In this document: positions 45,211-54,248 of the stretch, piece after piece | Layout of the letters: each line of letters begins with the position of its first letter | How positions within the stretch are numbered: the stretch's first letter is position 1 | DNA from: Microvirga aerophila | GTDB taxonomy: Bacteria; Pseudomonadota; Alphaproteobacteria; Rhizobiales; Beijerinckiaceae | Reading direction: 5' to 3' | DNA length: 64,000 nucleotides | Assembly (NCBI RefSeq): GCF_003332305.1 | Contig: NZ_QOIO01000008.1 | Location: 1 to 64,000, forward strand | The notes under the pieces: generated by a model | What the model was told of the DNA's origin: nothing | Seen by the model: only the letters and a program-made list of their open reading frames with translations | The model's database searches: none | Made by a program: the position numbers and the translations under genes

Positions 45211-45266
45211 AGAGCGGAGGAATCATAATCCTTGTGTCGGGGGTTCAAATCCCTCCTCCGCTACCA
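45211..45266 (+). other. 3' fragment of a tRNA with anticodon CAT: candidate attachment site
   Basis: Starting in the D-arm (AGAGC), the anticodon arm GAGGA-ATCATAA-TCCTT gives anticodon CAT; T-loop TTCAAAT lies between GGGGG and CCCTC, and the acceptor strand CTCCGCT-A-CCA ends at 45266. The 5' part with its matching acceptor strand in the right place is absent. A 3'-only tRNA beside an integrase region suggests an island end. Met or Ile2(CAT) cannot be told apart. Confidence 0.7.
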
Positions 45267-45683
45267 TAGGCCCAAGGCCTTTTCTGGCATTTTCCCGAGT
45301 TTTCGATCAGACTCGGTACCAAGCTGGTACCAACCAGCTCGCGCCGAACGGCCGAAACTTCCGCTGTCTGAACACCGCCCCCTAGGATTGAGCACTCAAT
45401 TCGTGTTCGGGTGATTCCCAATTCTCTCGACGAGCTTGGCTGGTTCGCAAAGGATCAGTTCCGAAGTCCACGGTCAGCCTTCGCATCCAGGTTGCTGCAC
45501 CGGTTTCCTGCTTCTGACGTCGGATCTCGGCACTCAATCCTTCCGAATGATGATGCGACGACCCTCGGCGCCTCCCGATCTTGCGAGGCGAAGGTTCAAG
45601 TCCGCCCCATCGGGTGGATTGTGCCCTCGGTCCTTGGGGTTCGGCATCTCTGCCTCGGGGGCTGAACGTGCTAAACATAGGCG
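45267..45683. other. Intergenic region
   Basis: 417 bases between the tRNA fragment and the P450 pseudogene. Open frames here lack usual starts and composition; nothing else recognised. Confidence 0.35.
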
Positions 45684-47066
45684 ATGCAGACCTACGTCGC
45701 GCCTGAGGACATTCGGACCTTCATCCCGCCTCATCCGGATCCTGCTTCGGAGAACCTCTCGCCGCGCCAACTCGCCTCGCTGATGCGCACCAACAACATT
45801 CAGGTTTGGTCGCAGCGGGCCTATGAGGAGGAGGTGGTCGTCCGCCGGTTCTTCGGCCGCTCCTCGGTCCTGTTCAATGCTCCCGAAGCAATCCGCCATG
45901 TGCTGGTCGATCACCCGGAGGCCTATGGCCGAACCCGCGCCACCCTCCGGATCCTCAAGCCGCTGCTCGGGGAGGGGTTGTTCACCAGCGAGGGAGCTGC
46001 CTGGCGGCATCAGCGGCGAACCTTGGCACCAGCCTTCACGCCACGGTCTGTGGAGCTTCTCGTTCCGCATATCCGTTCAGCCACGACTGAGATGATCGGC
46101 AGTCTCGCTGCCACTGGGAAGGAGCGGGTGGATCTCTTCCCCATGATCCAACGGCTGGCGCTGGAGATCGCTGGGCGCACCATGTTCTCTCTCGAGATAG
46201 GGTAGCACGGACCCGAACTCCGGGAGCAGATTATGCGCTATGGCCAAAGGCTCGGCCGACCGCACCTGCTCGATTTTGTTGTGCCCATCGGCATTCCGAC
46301 ACCCCATGACTGGGCGCGGGCCTGGTTCCGGCGGAGCTGGATCCGGCTGATCGACCAGATCATGGCTGAGCGGCTCAAGGCTAAGACCCAAGCCAGTGGT
46401 CCGCGCGATCTGCTCGACCTGCTCATGGCGGCCCGCGACCCGGAGAGCGGGGAGGGGTTCTCGCCCAAGCAACTGCGGGATCAGATTGCCACCATGATCC
46501 TGGCTGGGCACGAGACCACGGCGGTGGCGTTGTGCTGGTCGGTGTATCTGCTGGCCCACCTGCCGGAGGTGCAGGAGCAGATTGCCCACGAAGCCGCCAC
46601 AACCGTGTCGGGCAGCGGGGCAGAGCCTCCGCTCAGCAAACTGACCTACACACGGGCAGTGTTGGACGAAGTAATGCGTCTCTACCCACCAGCCTATGTG
46701 ATCGTCCGGGCAGCCCGCCAGCCGGATGAAGTCGCGGGTGTTGAGATGAAACCAGGCGATCTTGCAATCATCTCACCTTGGGTGCTGCATCGACACCGGA
46801 GGCGGTGGCACCAGCCGGACGCGTTCGTCCCAGAACGTTGTTTACCGGGCGCCTCCGCGATCGATCGGTTTGCCTACATGCCCTTTTGTGTCGGACCTCG
46901 CGTGTGCATTGGCGCTCACTTCGCGCTCACGGAGGCCACCCTGGTGCTGGCCGAACTCATGCGCTCGTTCCGGATCGAGTTGGTCACAGATCAACCGGTC
47001 TTGCCCGTTGCCGTGGCGACCACCCAGCCGGACCACGCGCCGCTATTCCAGCTCCATCGCCGATAA
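45684..47066 (+). pseudogene. Cytochrome P450 interrupted by one in-frame TAG
   Basis: One reading frame of 461 codons with a single TAG at 46203-46205. Before it: the N-terminal part with RFFGRSSVLFNAPEAIRHVL and the C-helix WRHQRRTLAPAF. After it, in the same frame: the I-helix oxygen-binding motif AGHETTAVAL, the ExxR motif (LDEVMRLYP), and the heme-ligand loop YMPFCVGPRVCIGAHFAL with the Cys ligand. Everything needed for a working P450 is there except for the stop. It may be a recent nonsense mutation, a sequencing error or read-through. No redox partner nearby. Confidence 0.88.
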
Positions 47067-47150
47067 GTCTCTGCTGTCGGAAAGACTGGCTTTCCAGCAC
47101 TGGAGAGCTCTCTACGTCAAAGGGTAGGTACAAGCCGAGAGGAGCAAATC

Positions 47151-47522
47151 ATGGCACGAACTACCAAGTCGGTCAGTCGAGCACGCACAACGGATCGGGG
47201 GGCTTCCAAAAAGGGCACCGGCAAGCAAGCAGCCACTCGGGGAAGGAGCGCGGAAAGAGGTACTGTGAAACGGGGAGCCGCCAAGAAAGGCGCGACTAAG
47301 CGGCGAGGATCTCGCGCCGCCCTTATGGTCAAAGGCTGGACGGTCAACTTTGTCTCCGGGGAGTCTCTCCAGCTCGAGGCGGACTCCGTGAGCATCGACA
47401 GCAGCGGAACGGTGACGTTTTCCCTGTTCGGCACCGATGTGCTCTACGTCTCTGCAGCCAACTACAACTTCATCATGGAAACGAGCGAGCCTCTCGAGAG
47501 CAGTGAAGAGGGCGACCAGTAA
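47151..47522 (+). CDS. Hypothetical protein with Lys/Arg-rich histone-like N-terminus
   Basis: 123 residues. The first 55 are dense in Lys, Arg, Gly, Ala and Ser (KKGTGKQAATRGRSAERG), like histone H1-type tails, then MVKGWTVNFVSGESLQLEADSVSID and VTFSLFGTDVLYVSAANYNFI form a small beta-rich domain. GGAGCAAATC before the ATG is a fair ribosome-binding site. Could bind nucleic acid through the tail; not recognised. Confidence 0.55.
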   Translation: MARTTKSVSRARTTDRGASKKGTGKQAATRGRSAERGTVKRGAAKKGATKRRGSRAALMVKGWTVNFVSGESLQLEADSVSIDSSGTVTFSLFGTDVLYVSAANYNFIMETSEPLESSEEGDQ

Positions 47523-48712
47523 GCTAAAGCCGAGATGGTCCGCCTTCATATGAGAAGGAGCATGCCCATAGTCCGGATTCGCTCGCGATAGCTTTCTTGC
47601 GTCAGCAGAATCCTCCTGCGCCTGGTTGCAAGGAGGCCCCGCCTTGGCGGGGCCAGAGGTATTCAGCGAGACCCCGTGGCCCTCGACTGCACGGGAGTCG
47701 GGATGTTGGGCTAGTTTCATGGTGTTGCGCATAGGAGGTCCCTATGCGCAACACCATGAAACTAGATGAAAGATCTGAGCCCGCGCACGGGCAGGTAGAC
47801 CCTGATGGTCCTGCCACTCGCAGCGTGAAACCAGTTTTTGAGAGGGACGGCGCCCATCCTGTCCCCATGCCATAGCACCCATAACGGTGCTCCCTTGTCC
47901 CTACTGTGCCGTTGAGACCCGTGCACGGCGGGATGGCAGGCGACTATACGAGATTGTTCAGCCCGATCGCGCTGGAATCGGACTAGACCGACATAGCAGC
48001 CGCAATAGAGAGAGGGGTTTGTGGAGAGGGAGAAATGCCCTCGACGAATGTATTGATATCCGGCCAGCGGACCACCCGTTGCCGAGCAGAACGAGCCTGA
48101 TAATCGTCTTCAGTCAAAGGTCATCATTGCTCAGCACCCGATTGGAGATTGAAGTTGCTGAGAGCTGGTCCATTGAACAGCTGGAGGATGCGCTCACTAT
48201 TTACTTGTGAGGCCGATACTTACGCGATCGGAGGATCCGCTGGCGTATCGTGTTCTTAGTAGGCTTGGTGTCCAGAGCGTCGCACTGGCAAATCTCGCGC
48301 AGCAAATCGTGTTTTAGCGCAGGACCGAACTGTCATGGCCCAAGATCATGAGAACCGTCGAGCCATATCCGGCTGTTACCACGTGGTATTCGCAGAAACT
48401 TGAGAGGGGGTTCGAACTATAACTGAGTATGAGGACGTCCGGTTTGTGCAACTCGATCGACGATCATCAACGCCATTGACTTCAATATATTGCTGCTATG
48501 GGGCGCGCTTTGCGACTGCAGTCCATCATCTTGCAGCCAAAGTCTGGGCCGTCATCAATAAATTAGGCAATCGAAATGCTAAGTAATTTAAGGTTCGCCG
48601 CCAGATTGCCATGCAGGGCTCGGTTAGTGCGGAGTTTTTTGTTGCTTGCCTTAGTATATTTGCGGTATTGCCAACCGCAACAATATTATTAAATTCCACG
48701 ACTGAGGCGCAA
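47523..48712. other. Long intergenic/degraded region
   Basis: 1190 bases without a gene I can defend. It contains a GC hairpin (47635-47643 with 47646-47654) and a 25-bp perfect inverted repeat at 47711-47765. A 107-codon frame at 47887-48210 ends with a plausible helix (SWSIEQLEDALTIYL) and may be a decayed gene. GC content falls toward 48600, at the edge of the HEPN-like gene. Confidence 0.4.
47711..47765. repeat. Perfect 25-bp inverted repeat with 5-base loop
   Basis: 47711-47735 is the exact reverse complement of 47741-47765, with AGGTC between. The outer ends are CTAGTTTCAT and ATGAAACTAG. No T-run follows, so it is unlike a normal terminator. It would form a very stable hairpin in RNA or a cruciform in DNA. 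Confidence 0.9.
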
Positions 48713-49975
48713 ATGAAGGATCCATTCTTTGAAGTTATTTTTGATGGTGAATGGAACGCTTGTGTCGGGTCGCAAGGCGCAGAGGAAAATTACATTGACG
48801 GCTACATCGAAGCGGCATTTGAGCTCGCTTCAGCCGTAATCGACAAAAGGCTGTATGCAAGCCGAGATACGCTGGCGATGCCGATCCTTTACAATGGCCG
48901 ACATGCTCTGGAGCTCTCACTAAAGTTTGCGATCAATCGGTTGCACTCAATTGGCTTGCTCGGAGCCTTGCACAAACTCGACCACGATATCCTCTCGCAT
49001 TGGAAACACTTGCGCGATGGAAATGTAGGCGACGCGACTATCCGTCAGTTGGTTGCCGATCTCGAACCCTTTGTGCAGAGCTTGGCTAGCATCGACGATG
49101 ACGGACAGGAGCTACGCTATGCAAAGACGCAGGAGGGTAAAAAAAGTCTTGAAAGGATTGCCGTCGTAAACCTGCCGCACATCCGATCAAGCCTCAAAGC
49201 GATGGGGGAACTTCTAACCCGCTTGAAGTATCGCGTTGAGGATTTTCTCGATGAATGCAGGACAGGCACTTACACCGGTGAATGCTCTAGACGTGACCTC
49301 CGAGTGATCGCCGAAATGCTGGGCGATCATGCAACCTGGAGGGAAGAGAGTTTTACTCAGAAGAAAGAGGCTGTATGTGCACAGTTCGGATTAAGTAGTA
49401 AGAAATTTTCCAAGGCTGTCGATAAAATAAGATAGTCGCGTGAACTTGGAGCAATTGTCGGGCTGGAACAGCCGCTACGCTATTTGACGGATGAAAAGGC
49501 GGTCGCCGTAATTTGCTTATGGGAAAAAGCAAAACCGGTCGAACCGATGGAATCCGACGACTTAGGAATGTACTACTGGAACCGGGATTTCGAAAAGGTA
49601 CGAGAATACTTGAAGGTTAAGCATGAGCTCAACGAGCAGGTGCGTGACATGCTTACTGCCGAAGAGCTAGCTGATTTAAAAGCACTATTCTACATTGGAC
49701 GTGGGTCGGAGCAGGGTGAGCACTATGCTCAAGTTTTGGAACATATGAAAACATTGCAGTCGGAGCCTCTTTCGATTGATGAAATTGATTCAATCTTGTC
49801 CAAAACAAGCTTGCTTGAGAATATTATAATCGGAGCGAGTCTCGTCGGGAGGCCTACCTTAGCAACTAGGCTCCGTGAGATCCGGCCATTGCCTGATAAT
49901 GCAGATGCCCCTGTTCTACCCGAAGATACTGCGCAAAATGATTCGGAACCTCCGGAGACAACACAGCCCGCGTAG
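48713..49975 (+). pseudogene. HEPN-like protein interrupted by one in-frame TAG
   Basis: Read from MKDPFFEVIFDGEWN, the frame is open for 240 codons, meets TAG at 49433-49435, and continues in the same frame to 49975 (421 codons in all). The join KKFSKAVDKIR-stop-SRELGAIVGLEQPLRYL reads like one HTH-type segment. YNGRHALELSLKFAI (about residues 60-75) resembles the RHxxELxLK pattern of HEPN-like helical domains in toxins and defence proteins. If the stop is real, the first product is about 240 residues; TTG 49484 could restart the second. AT-richer than the core genome, so probably acquired. Confidence 0.55.
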
Positions 49976-50043
49976 GAATGTTGTGGGACAAAGCACCGAG
50001 GTGAGCCCCGTCGTGCTATGCCAGTGAGACAATAGCTTCTGTG

Positions 50044-50072
50044 CAAGATTGCGGTGTAGTACCGCAATCTTG
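50044..50072. terminator. 12-bp hairpin between convergent genes
   Basis: CAAGATTGCGGT (50044-50055), GTAGT, ACCGCAATCTTG (50061-50072), perfect. It lies between the HEPN-like gene and the convergent defence-like module and may stop transcription from both. Confidence 0.55.
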
Positions 50073-50142
50073 GCAAGGGAGGCCCGTTACGCGCCTTCCG
50101 TTGTATCCCTCCCGGCCTGTGGCGCTCCTTCGGCATCAGCAG

Positions 50143-51609
50143 CTACACGGCTTCATCCAAAATCAACGCATGTCGCTCTTTCACGGCGTACTCCCCATAG
50201 TCGGTTGCACGTTTCCAGATCCGTGTCCTGATGTACCAGGCGAGCCTCCACCCCGGAGGCGCACGGTCGGGAAGGGACTCGAACACGGCCTTGTCGACCT
50301 CCGCAATCGCTCCGCAACGCGTATGCCCTTCGCCGATATAGGCAGGAGTCCAGACATCGTTCCAGATGCGCGTCCTCGAGACAACCGCTCCCCCTGAGAC
50401 TAACTCCAAAACTCCAGCCCTTACTTGGCTGACGGCATCATCCGAAAGGCAATACGGCGCCAGGAAAGGTAGGCCAACCGCAAAGCAGTCCGAACTCCAA
50501 TACCCATACGGAATCGGAAAAAACGAGGAGCATACCGGAGCGCACCATCCGGCTTTTCCCCTGCGCTTCATGTGATCGATGGCGACGTCTCGCACAGCAC
50601 CTTCGATCGAAAGCGACTTCGCAACGAGCGTGAAATCCATCGGTTCGAACGGTCCGTGGTCATCCCGCATCTCGAACCCGGGCGAAACGAAGTAAGCGCC
50701 CACGCTCACATCGCCGTACCTAGCCAGATCCAAAGGGAACGGACTGTCGAAAGACACGGCAGGCATCTCGACGTTTCGGTTAGCCTCGACCCACTCGGCC
50801 AGCACGCCCTCCAAACCGCGTCCGTCTGCAAAAGCCTTTTCAGGTAGGTCGCGTAGAGCTTCGGGCTTCGGGGTCGGATCGAGATCGAAAATCCCGCCGA
50901 TCGCTGGAATATGCTCGAGCAGATAATCGCCTGCCAGCTTTAGCGGCATGCCCCATTTGGAAACTGCGAAGGCGAAGGTGCGAATATGTGCGGAGCGAAA
51001 GACTTCCGTTTGCCGTTGCAGATACTGTCCCATCACGCCTGACCGGGTATCGCTGTATTCGTCGAAATAATGCGCATACGAGGTAAGACGGGTTCCTAGT
51101 CGTTCGCGTAGATTGTGCCATTCCCACGCCCACTGGTATATGAGAGGCAGGCCGGTCGAGCGCCCAATCTTCCCCAGCTCATTGTAAAATGTGGGCGGGA
51201 TGTGCGCCCCTTTGTGATCGAGAAAATATTTGTCCGGCCGAAACAAAATGGGCGCTTCGCCTGAATGCGCGTTCTCCCAGCCACCGAGCGCGGCGCCGGG
51301 TCCGAACGCTTTCTCTAAGAGTTTGTCGGCGAGGATCGAAGGGCATCTTATCCTTTCGACGACTTCGTCTCGGCTCGGACGGGATTTGCTCTCAGTTAGG
51401 AAAAGTAAGCACAATACGGAGCACACTTCCGATTCTGTTTTGCAAAGATCCAAGAAGTTTAAGAGCTCCGCCGTCATGTCGGTGCGCGTACCGTCCGACT
51501 GAAGCAATCCTCGAATCTCGCGGGCCGCTCGCCAGCGCACCATCGGCACCGGCCATTTTAGCCGCTGCACGAGCATAGCCATTGTATGGCGTGCCGTTAC
51601 CGAAGCCAT
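50143..51609 (-). CDS. Unrecognised 488-residue partner of the nuclease-STAND protein
   Basis: Starts at ATG 51609, inside the last codons of the STAND gene (13-base overlap, a natural translational coupling). The first 70 residues (MVRWRAAREIRGLL, TDMTAELLNFLDLC, VCSVLCLLFLTES) look like HEAT-type helical repeats. The middle contains FRPDKYFLDHKGAHIPPTF and HNLRERLGTRLTSYAHYFDEY, and a beta-rich end PPGWRLAWYIRTRIWK. No nuclease, ATPase or membrane motif found. Strict coupling suggests a dedicated sensor, effector or stabiliser of the upstream protein. Confidence 0.75.
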   Translation of the reverse strand: MASVTARHTMAMLVQRLKWPVPMVRWRAAREIRGLLQSDGTRTDMTAELLNFLDLCKTESEVCSVLCLLFLTESKSRPSRDEVVERIRCPSILADKLLEKAFGPGAALGGWENAHSGEAPILFRPDKYFLDHKGAHIPPTFYNELGKIGRSTGLPLIYQWAWEWHNLRERLGTRLTSYAHYFDEYSDTRSGVMGQYLQRQTEVFRSAHIRTFAFAVSKWGMPLKLAGDYLLEHIPAIGGIFDLDPTPKPEALRDLPEKAFADGRGLEGVLAEWVEANRNVEMPAVSFDSPFPLDLARYGDVSVGAYFVSPGFEMRDDHGPFEPMDFTLVAKSLSIEGAVRDVAIDHMKRRGKAGWCAPVCSSFFPIPYGYWSSDCFAVGLPFLAPYCLSDDAVSQVRAGVLELVSGGAVVSRTRIWNDVWTPAYIGEGHTRCGAIAEVDKAVFESLPDRAPPGWRLAWYIRTRIWKRATDYGEYAVKERHALILDEAV

Positions 51610-52817
51610 GTTGCCTCCGAGATAGGCTGGTCTTCAGTCTCTTCTTCGAAAATCGAAACGAACGCGGCCGTAACTTTCATGGCCTCAGCAATTTGCCCGG
51701 CGACAAGCAGAAAGCGGACAAGATGGTGAAACCCTATCGAGAAACTGGCACCGCGCCTGGCGAAGTACTCCTCCGGCACCGATGTATCACGAATGAAGTC
51801 TTTCCAGCGGTCCTGATAAACGCGCGCGGCTGCCTTGAGACGGGCCTCGACCTCCTCATCGGAAGTGTAATGACTCGACCACCCCCTGCGGCGTATTTGA
51901 GCCTGGACCAGCCAGGGGTAGGCGGCGTTTCTACCTTCGGCTTCTAAGCTCACCTCGAAGGCAACGTCGAGCAATTCTTCGATGTCGTACGTTCTTTTTC
52001 CAGCCTCGAAATATGCCTTAATCGACGCAACGGCGTCTCGAGATTTACGCTTGGCATGCCAGTGGCGAAGCCAGCGGGAAAGAAAGTCCTTCTTCTTCGA
52101 ATAATGGAAATGCGGATCGCCGACGGCCTTGGCTATTCCTGTGAAATCGTTCGAAGCGAATGCGGTCGGATCTTGCTCCGTCGCCCTCTTCTCCTCAAGT
52201 GTCAGCTCTCTGTCCGGTGTCGAATAGCTCCGCTCGACGGGAGAAGGTAAGCCGCCCAGAAACGCCGTTTGCCGCTCAAGCAGTGCCTGCGCCGTAGAAG
52301 ACGTTTGTGCGCGCTTGCGAAGTTCGTGCAGCGATCCATGGTCGAGCAGCGTTCCTGCCAACGCAGCCGCCTCCGGATCTTCCAGGTCGGCGATCCCAAT
52401 GAAGCTCTTGAGGCTTTTGTCGGCTAGATACCATTCGTCGGCATCGAGGTGATGGACATAGAATTTCGGCAGCAAATGCGGCTGCGTTCTCGCGACTACG
52501 TCGATAATCTCGGTGCGCGCATGCCTGGTTTCGTCGCAGTCTGTGAAGTCGACTATGGCATCGACAATCGCGGCGATCGTTCCAATCCAGCGTCCAGTTT
52601 CGCTCGGATCGTATGCGTGCACATCTCGAACGCTATGCAGCACTTCGAAGGCAAAAATATCCTTGCGGTACCCATACCCAAGCAAGCACGACGACGCTTG
52701 TTGCACGAGCGATCCCGGATCGCCCACCCCGTAGAGATGGGATAGCGAGGCGTACTTGGTCCACTGATCCGCTCTCTCGTTGAACTCTGACAACGTTCTC
52801 GAGAGCTTCTGCGTCAA
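51597..52817 (-). CDS. C-terminal part of the nuclease-STAND protein, after an in-frame TAG
   Basis: 406 residues if started at TTG 52817, but the frame is the same as that of the segment ending at TAG 52902-52904 and is open all the way between (28 more codons, IDEVWIDTNAENRIRYLSAE). It is thus most simply the last third of one long protein. Helical throughout (LADKSLKSFIGIADLEDPEA, SRWLRHWHAKRKSRDAVASI, ARVYQDRWKDFI), as in the repeat-type target-sensing region of STAND proteins. It ends with a TAA that overlaps the partner gene's start. Confidence 0.6.
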   Translation of the reverse strand: MTQKLSRTLSEFNERADQWTKYASLSHLYGVGDPGSLVQQASSCLLGYGYRKDIFAFEVLHSVRDVHAYDPSETGRWIGTIAAIVDAIVDFTDCDETRHARTEIIDVVARTQPHLLPKFYVHHLDADEWYLADKSLKSFIGIADLEDPEAAALAGTLLDHGSLHELRKRAQTSSTAQALLERQTAFLGGLPSPVERSYSTPDRELTLEEKRATEQDPTAFASNDFTGIAKAVGDPHFHYSKKKDFLSRWLRHWHAKRKSRDAVASIKAYFEAGKRTYDIEELLDVAFEVSLEAEGRNAAYPWLVQAQIRRRGWSSHYTSDEEVEARLKAAARVYQDRWKDFIRDTSVPEEYFARRGASFSIGFHHLVRFLLVAGQIAEAMKVTAAFVSIFEEETEDQPISEATWLR

Positions 52818-52901
52818 CTCTTGTAGTATGTCGCTAGCCGCTTCTGCGCTGAGATAGCGGATGCGATTTTCTGCGTTCGTATCGATCCAGACCTCGTCGA
52901 T

Positions 52902-54248
52902 CTAGTGCGCCGATCCGCGCGCGGCCGCGAGCTCGTCCGGAGGTACGCCGGGTGTGTTCTTATCGGGTAGGCCCACGAGATGCACATCCAAGGCGATCGT
53001 AGTGAGGGCATTACGAAACCCTAGATAGTGAGCTTGGACCGACTCGGTCCGACCCGCGAACGGTATCTTCGGAACGCCCGCTGCCATTAAGAACGGTGTC
53101 GAAAAGGTCCATGGCATTGCGCCGGAGACGAGACTCTTGGCGCAATCCTCGAGGCAGTCCAGCGCCGTGTCTATGAACCCTAAGCCTCCGCGTGTGAGCC
53201 CAGGGTAAGCGAACGGTCCTCCAGGCGAGGCGATCCGGCTTCGAAGCGCGGTCCAGAAAAAGTCGATATAGAGCCTTTGTAGCTCATCATTATCTGTCGG
53301 TGCAGAACGCTCGCGAAGCAGGTCTGCGGGAGCGGGCGAGATCTCGACCTCGCACTTATGTGTCGGAGCCTTGTAGAAAAGCACTCCCGCTACGAAGGGC
53401 GAATGCTTAAAGCGGCCCTTCTTAACCCGTTGAAGGGGATCGGCACCGACAAACAATGCGGCCCGCACAATGTGCTCTTGGATTTTTCTTCTGAGCGCTG
53501 CCCACTTTGCGCCCGCTAAGGAGTCCCCGATAGCGCTCAGCGCGTCCAGGCTATGCATTCGAGCCAGAAGCTCTATGTACCGAGCGACATAAGGTTCGGG
53601 CTTTTTATAGCCGCTAAGGAAATTCATCACCCGTGGCACGCGTTCTGCACCGGCGAGCGCAGCGACCTCGAGAAATGCCCTTGTGAGCTTTTCGAAATCG
53701 TCGAAAGGACGATGACGAAGCACGATCCACGTGTTTATCCGCCGGATAAACTCCGTAAAACAGCCTTCGACCAGCTCATTCCGCAGAGCTTCGGGGCCGT
53801 GGCGGGCGAGCGCTGCCAATTCGTCGTTGGTTAGTTCCTCCAGGTTATCCAATAGATTGAGCGCTTGTTGCCGATTGTCCGCAATCGACAAGGCTGCCCC
53901 TCTGAAGGCTCCGAAATCCCAAGCTTGGTATTCACGGACGTTGCTCACGCGCGTTTTTATCGCACGCAGGCGAAGGGTTGTCGCAAAATCGGAGGATGCA
54001 AACGTCAGAGTCTCCGCTGCGGCTAAGATGTTTTGAATTTGCGTCTCAGGCCAGCCATAAGCTAGCGAGTTTACGGCCCAAGCTCTAGTCGTGTTGGTCA
54101 AAAGAGGGGTGGTGTTTCCGGCACGAGCCTGGGTGAGCCAGAGCCATCCCCATCTCCAGTACTCGGGCGCGTCTTTTTCAGCCTCGCGACGATATCCGGC
54201 AAAAGGACTTCGTAGCTTTCTTTGTGATCGTCGCGCTCCCGAACCCAC
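52902..54248 (-). CDS. Middle part of the nuclease-STAND protein, frameshifted from the N-terminal part
   Basis: The frame from 54248 is open to TAG 52902-52904. Its real homologous content begins near 54175 with KDAPEYWRWGWLWLTQARAG, which joins the end of the upstream frame (VLLPDIVARLKK) if the five-A run on the minus strand (54174-54178) had six. The remainder is a long helical region (NTTRAWAVNSLAYGWPET, LRLRAIKTRV, ELARMHSLDALSAIGDSL). The first 25 residues of this open frame are shadow. Best read as residues about 600-1020 of one long protein. Confidence 0.6.
   Translation of the reverse strand: MGSGARRSQRKLRSPFAGYRREAEKDAPEYWRWGWLWLTQARAGNTTPLLTNTTRAWAVNSLAYGWPETQIQNILAAAETLTFASSDFATTLRLRAIKTRVSNVREYQAWDFGAFRGAALSIADNRQQALNLLDNLEELTNDELAALARHGPEALRNELVEGCFTEFIRRINTWIVLRHRPFDDFEKLTRAFLEVAALAGAERVPRVMNFLSGYKKPEPYVARYIELLARMHSLDALSAIGDSLAGAKWAALRRKIQEHIVRAALFVGADPLQRVKKGRFKHSPFVAGVLFYKAPTHKCEVEISPAPADLLRERSAPTDNDELQRLYIDFFWTALRSRIASPGGPFAYPGLTRGGLGFIDTALDCLEDCAKSLVSGAMPWTFSTPFLMAAGVPKIPFAGRTESVQAHYLGFRNALTTIALDVHLVGLPDKNTPGVPPDELAAARGSAH

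Noticed and set aside
47887..48210. 107-codon frame in the gene-poor stretch
   Set aside because: Only its last 45 codons look protein-like and there is no usual start; kept as a note in the intergenic entry, not as a gene.
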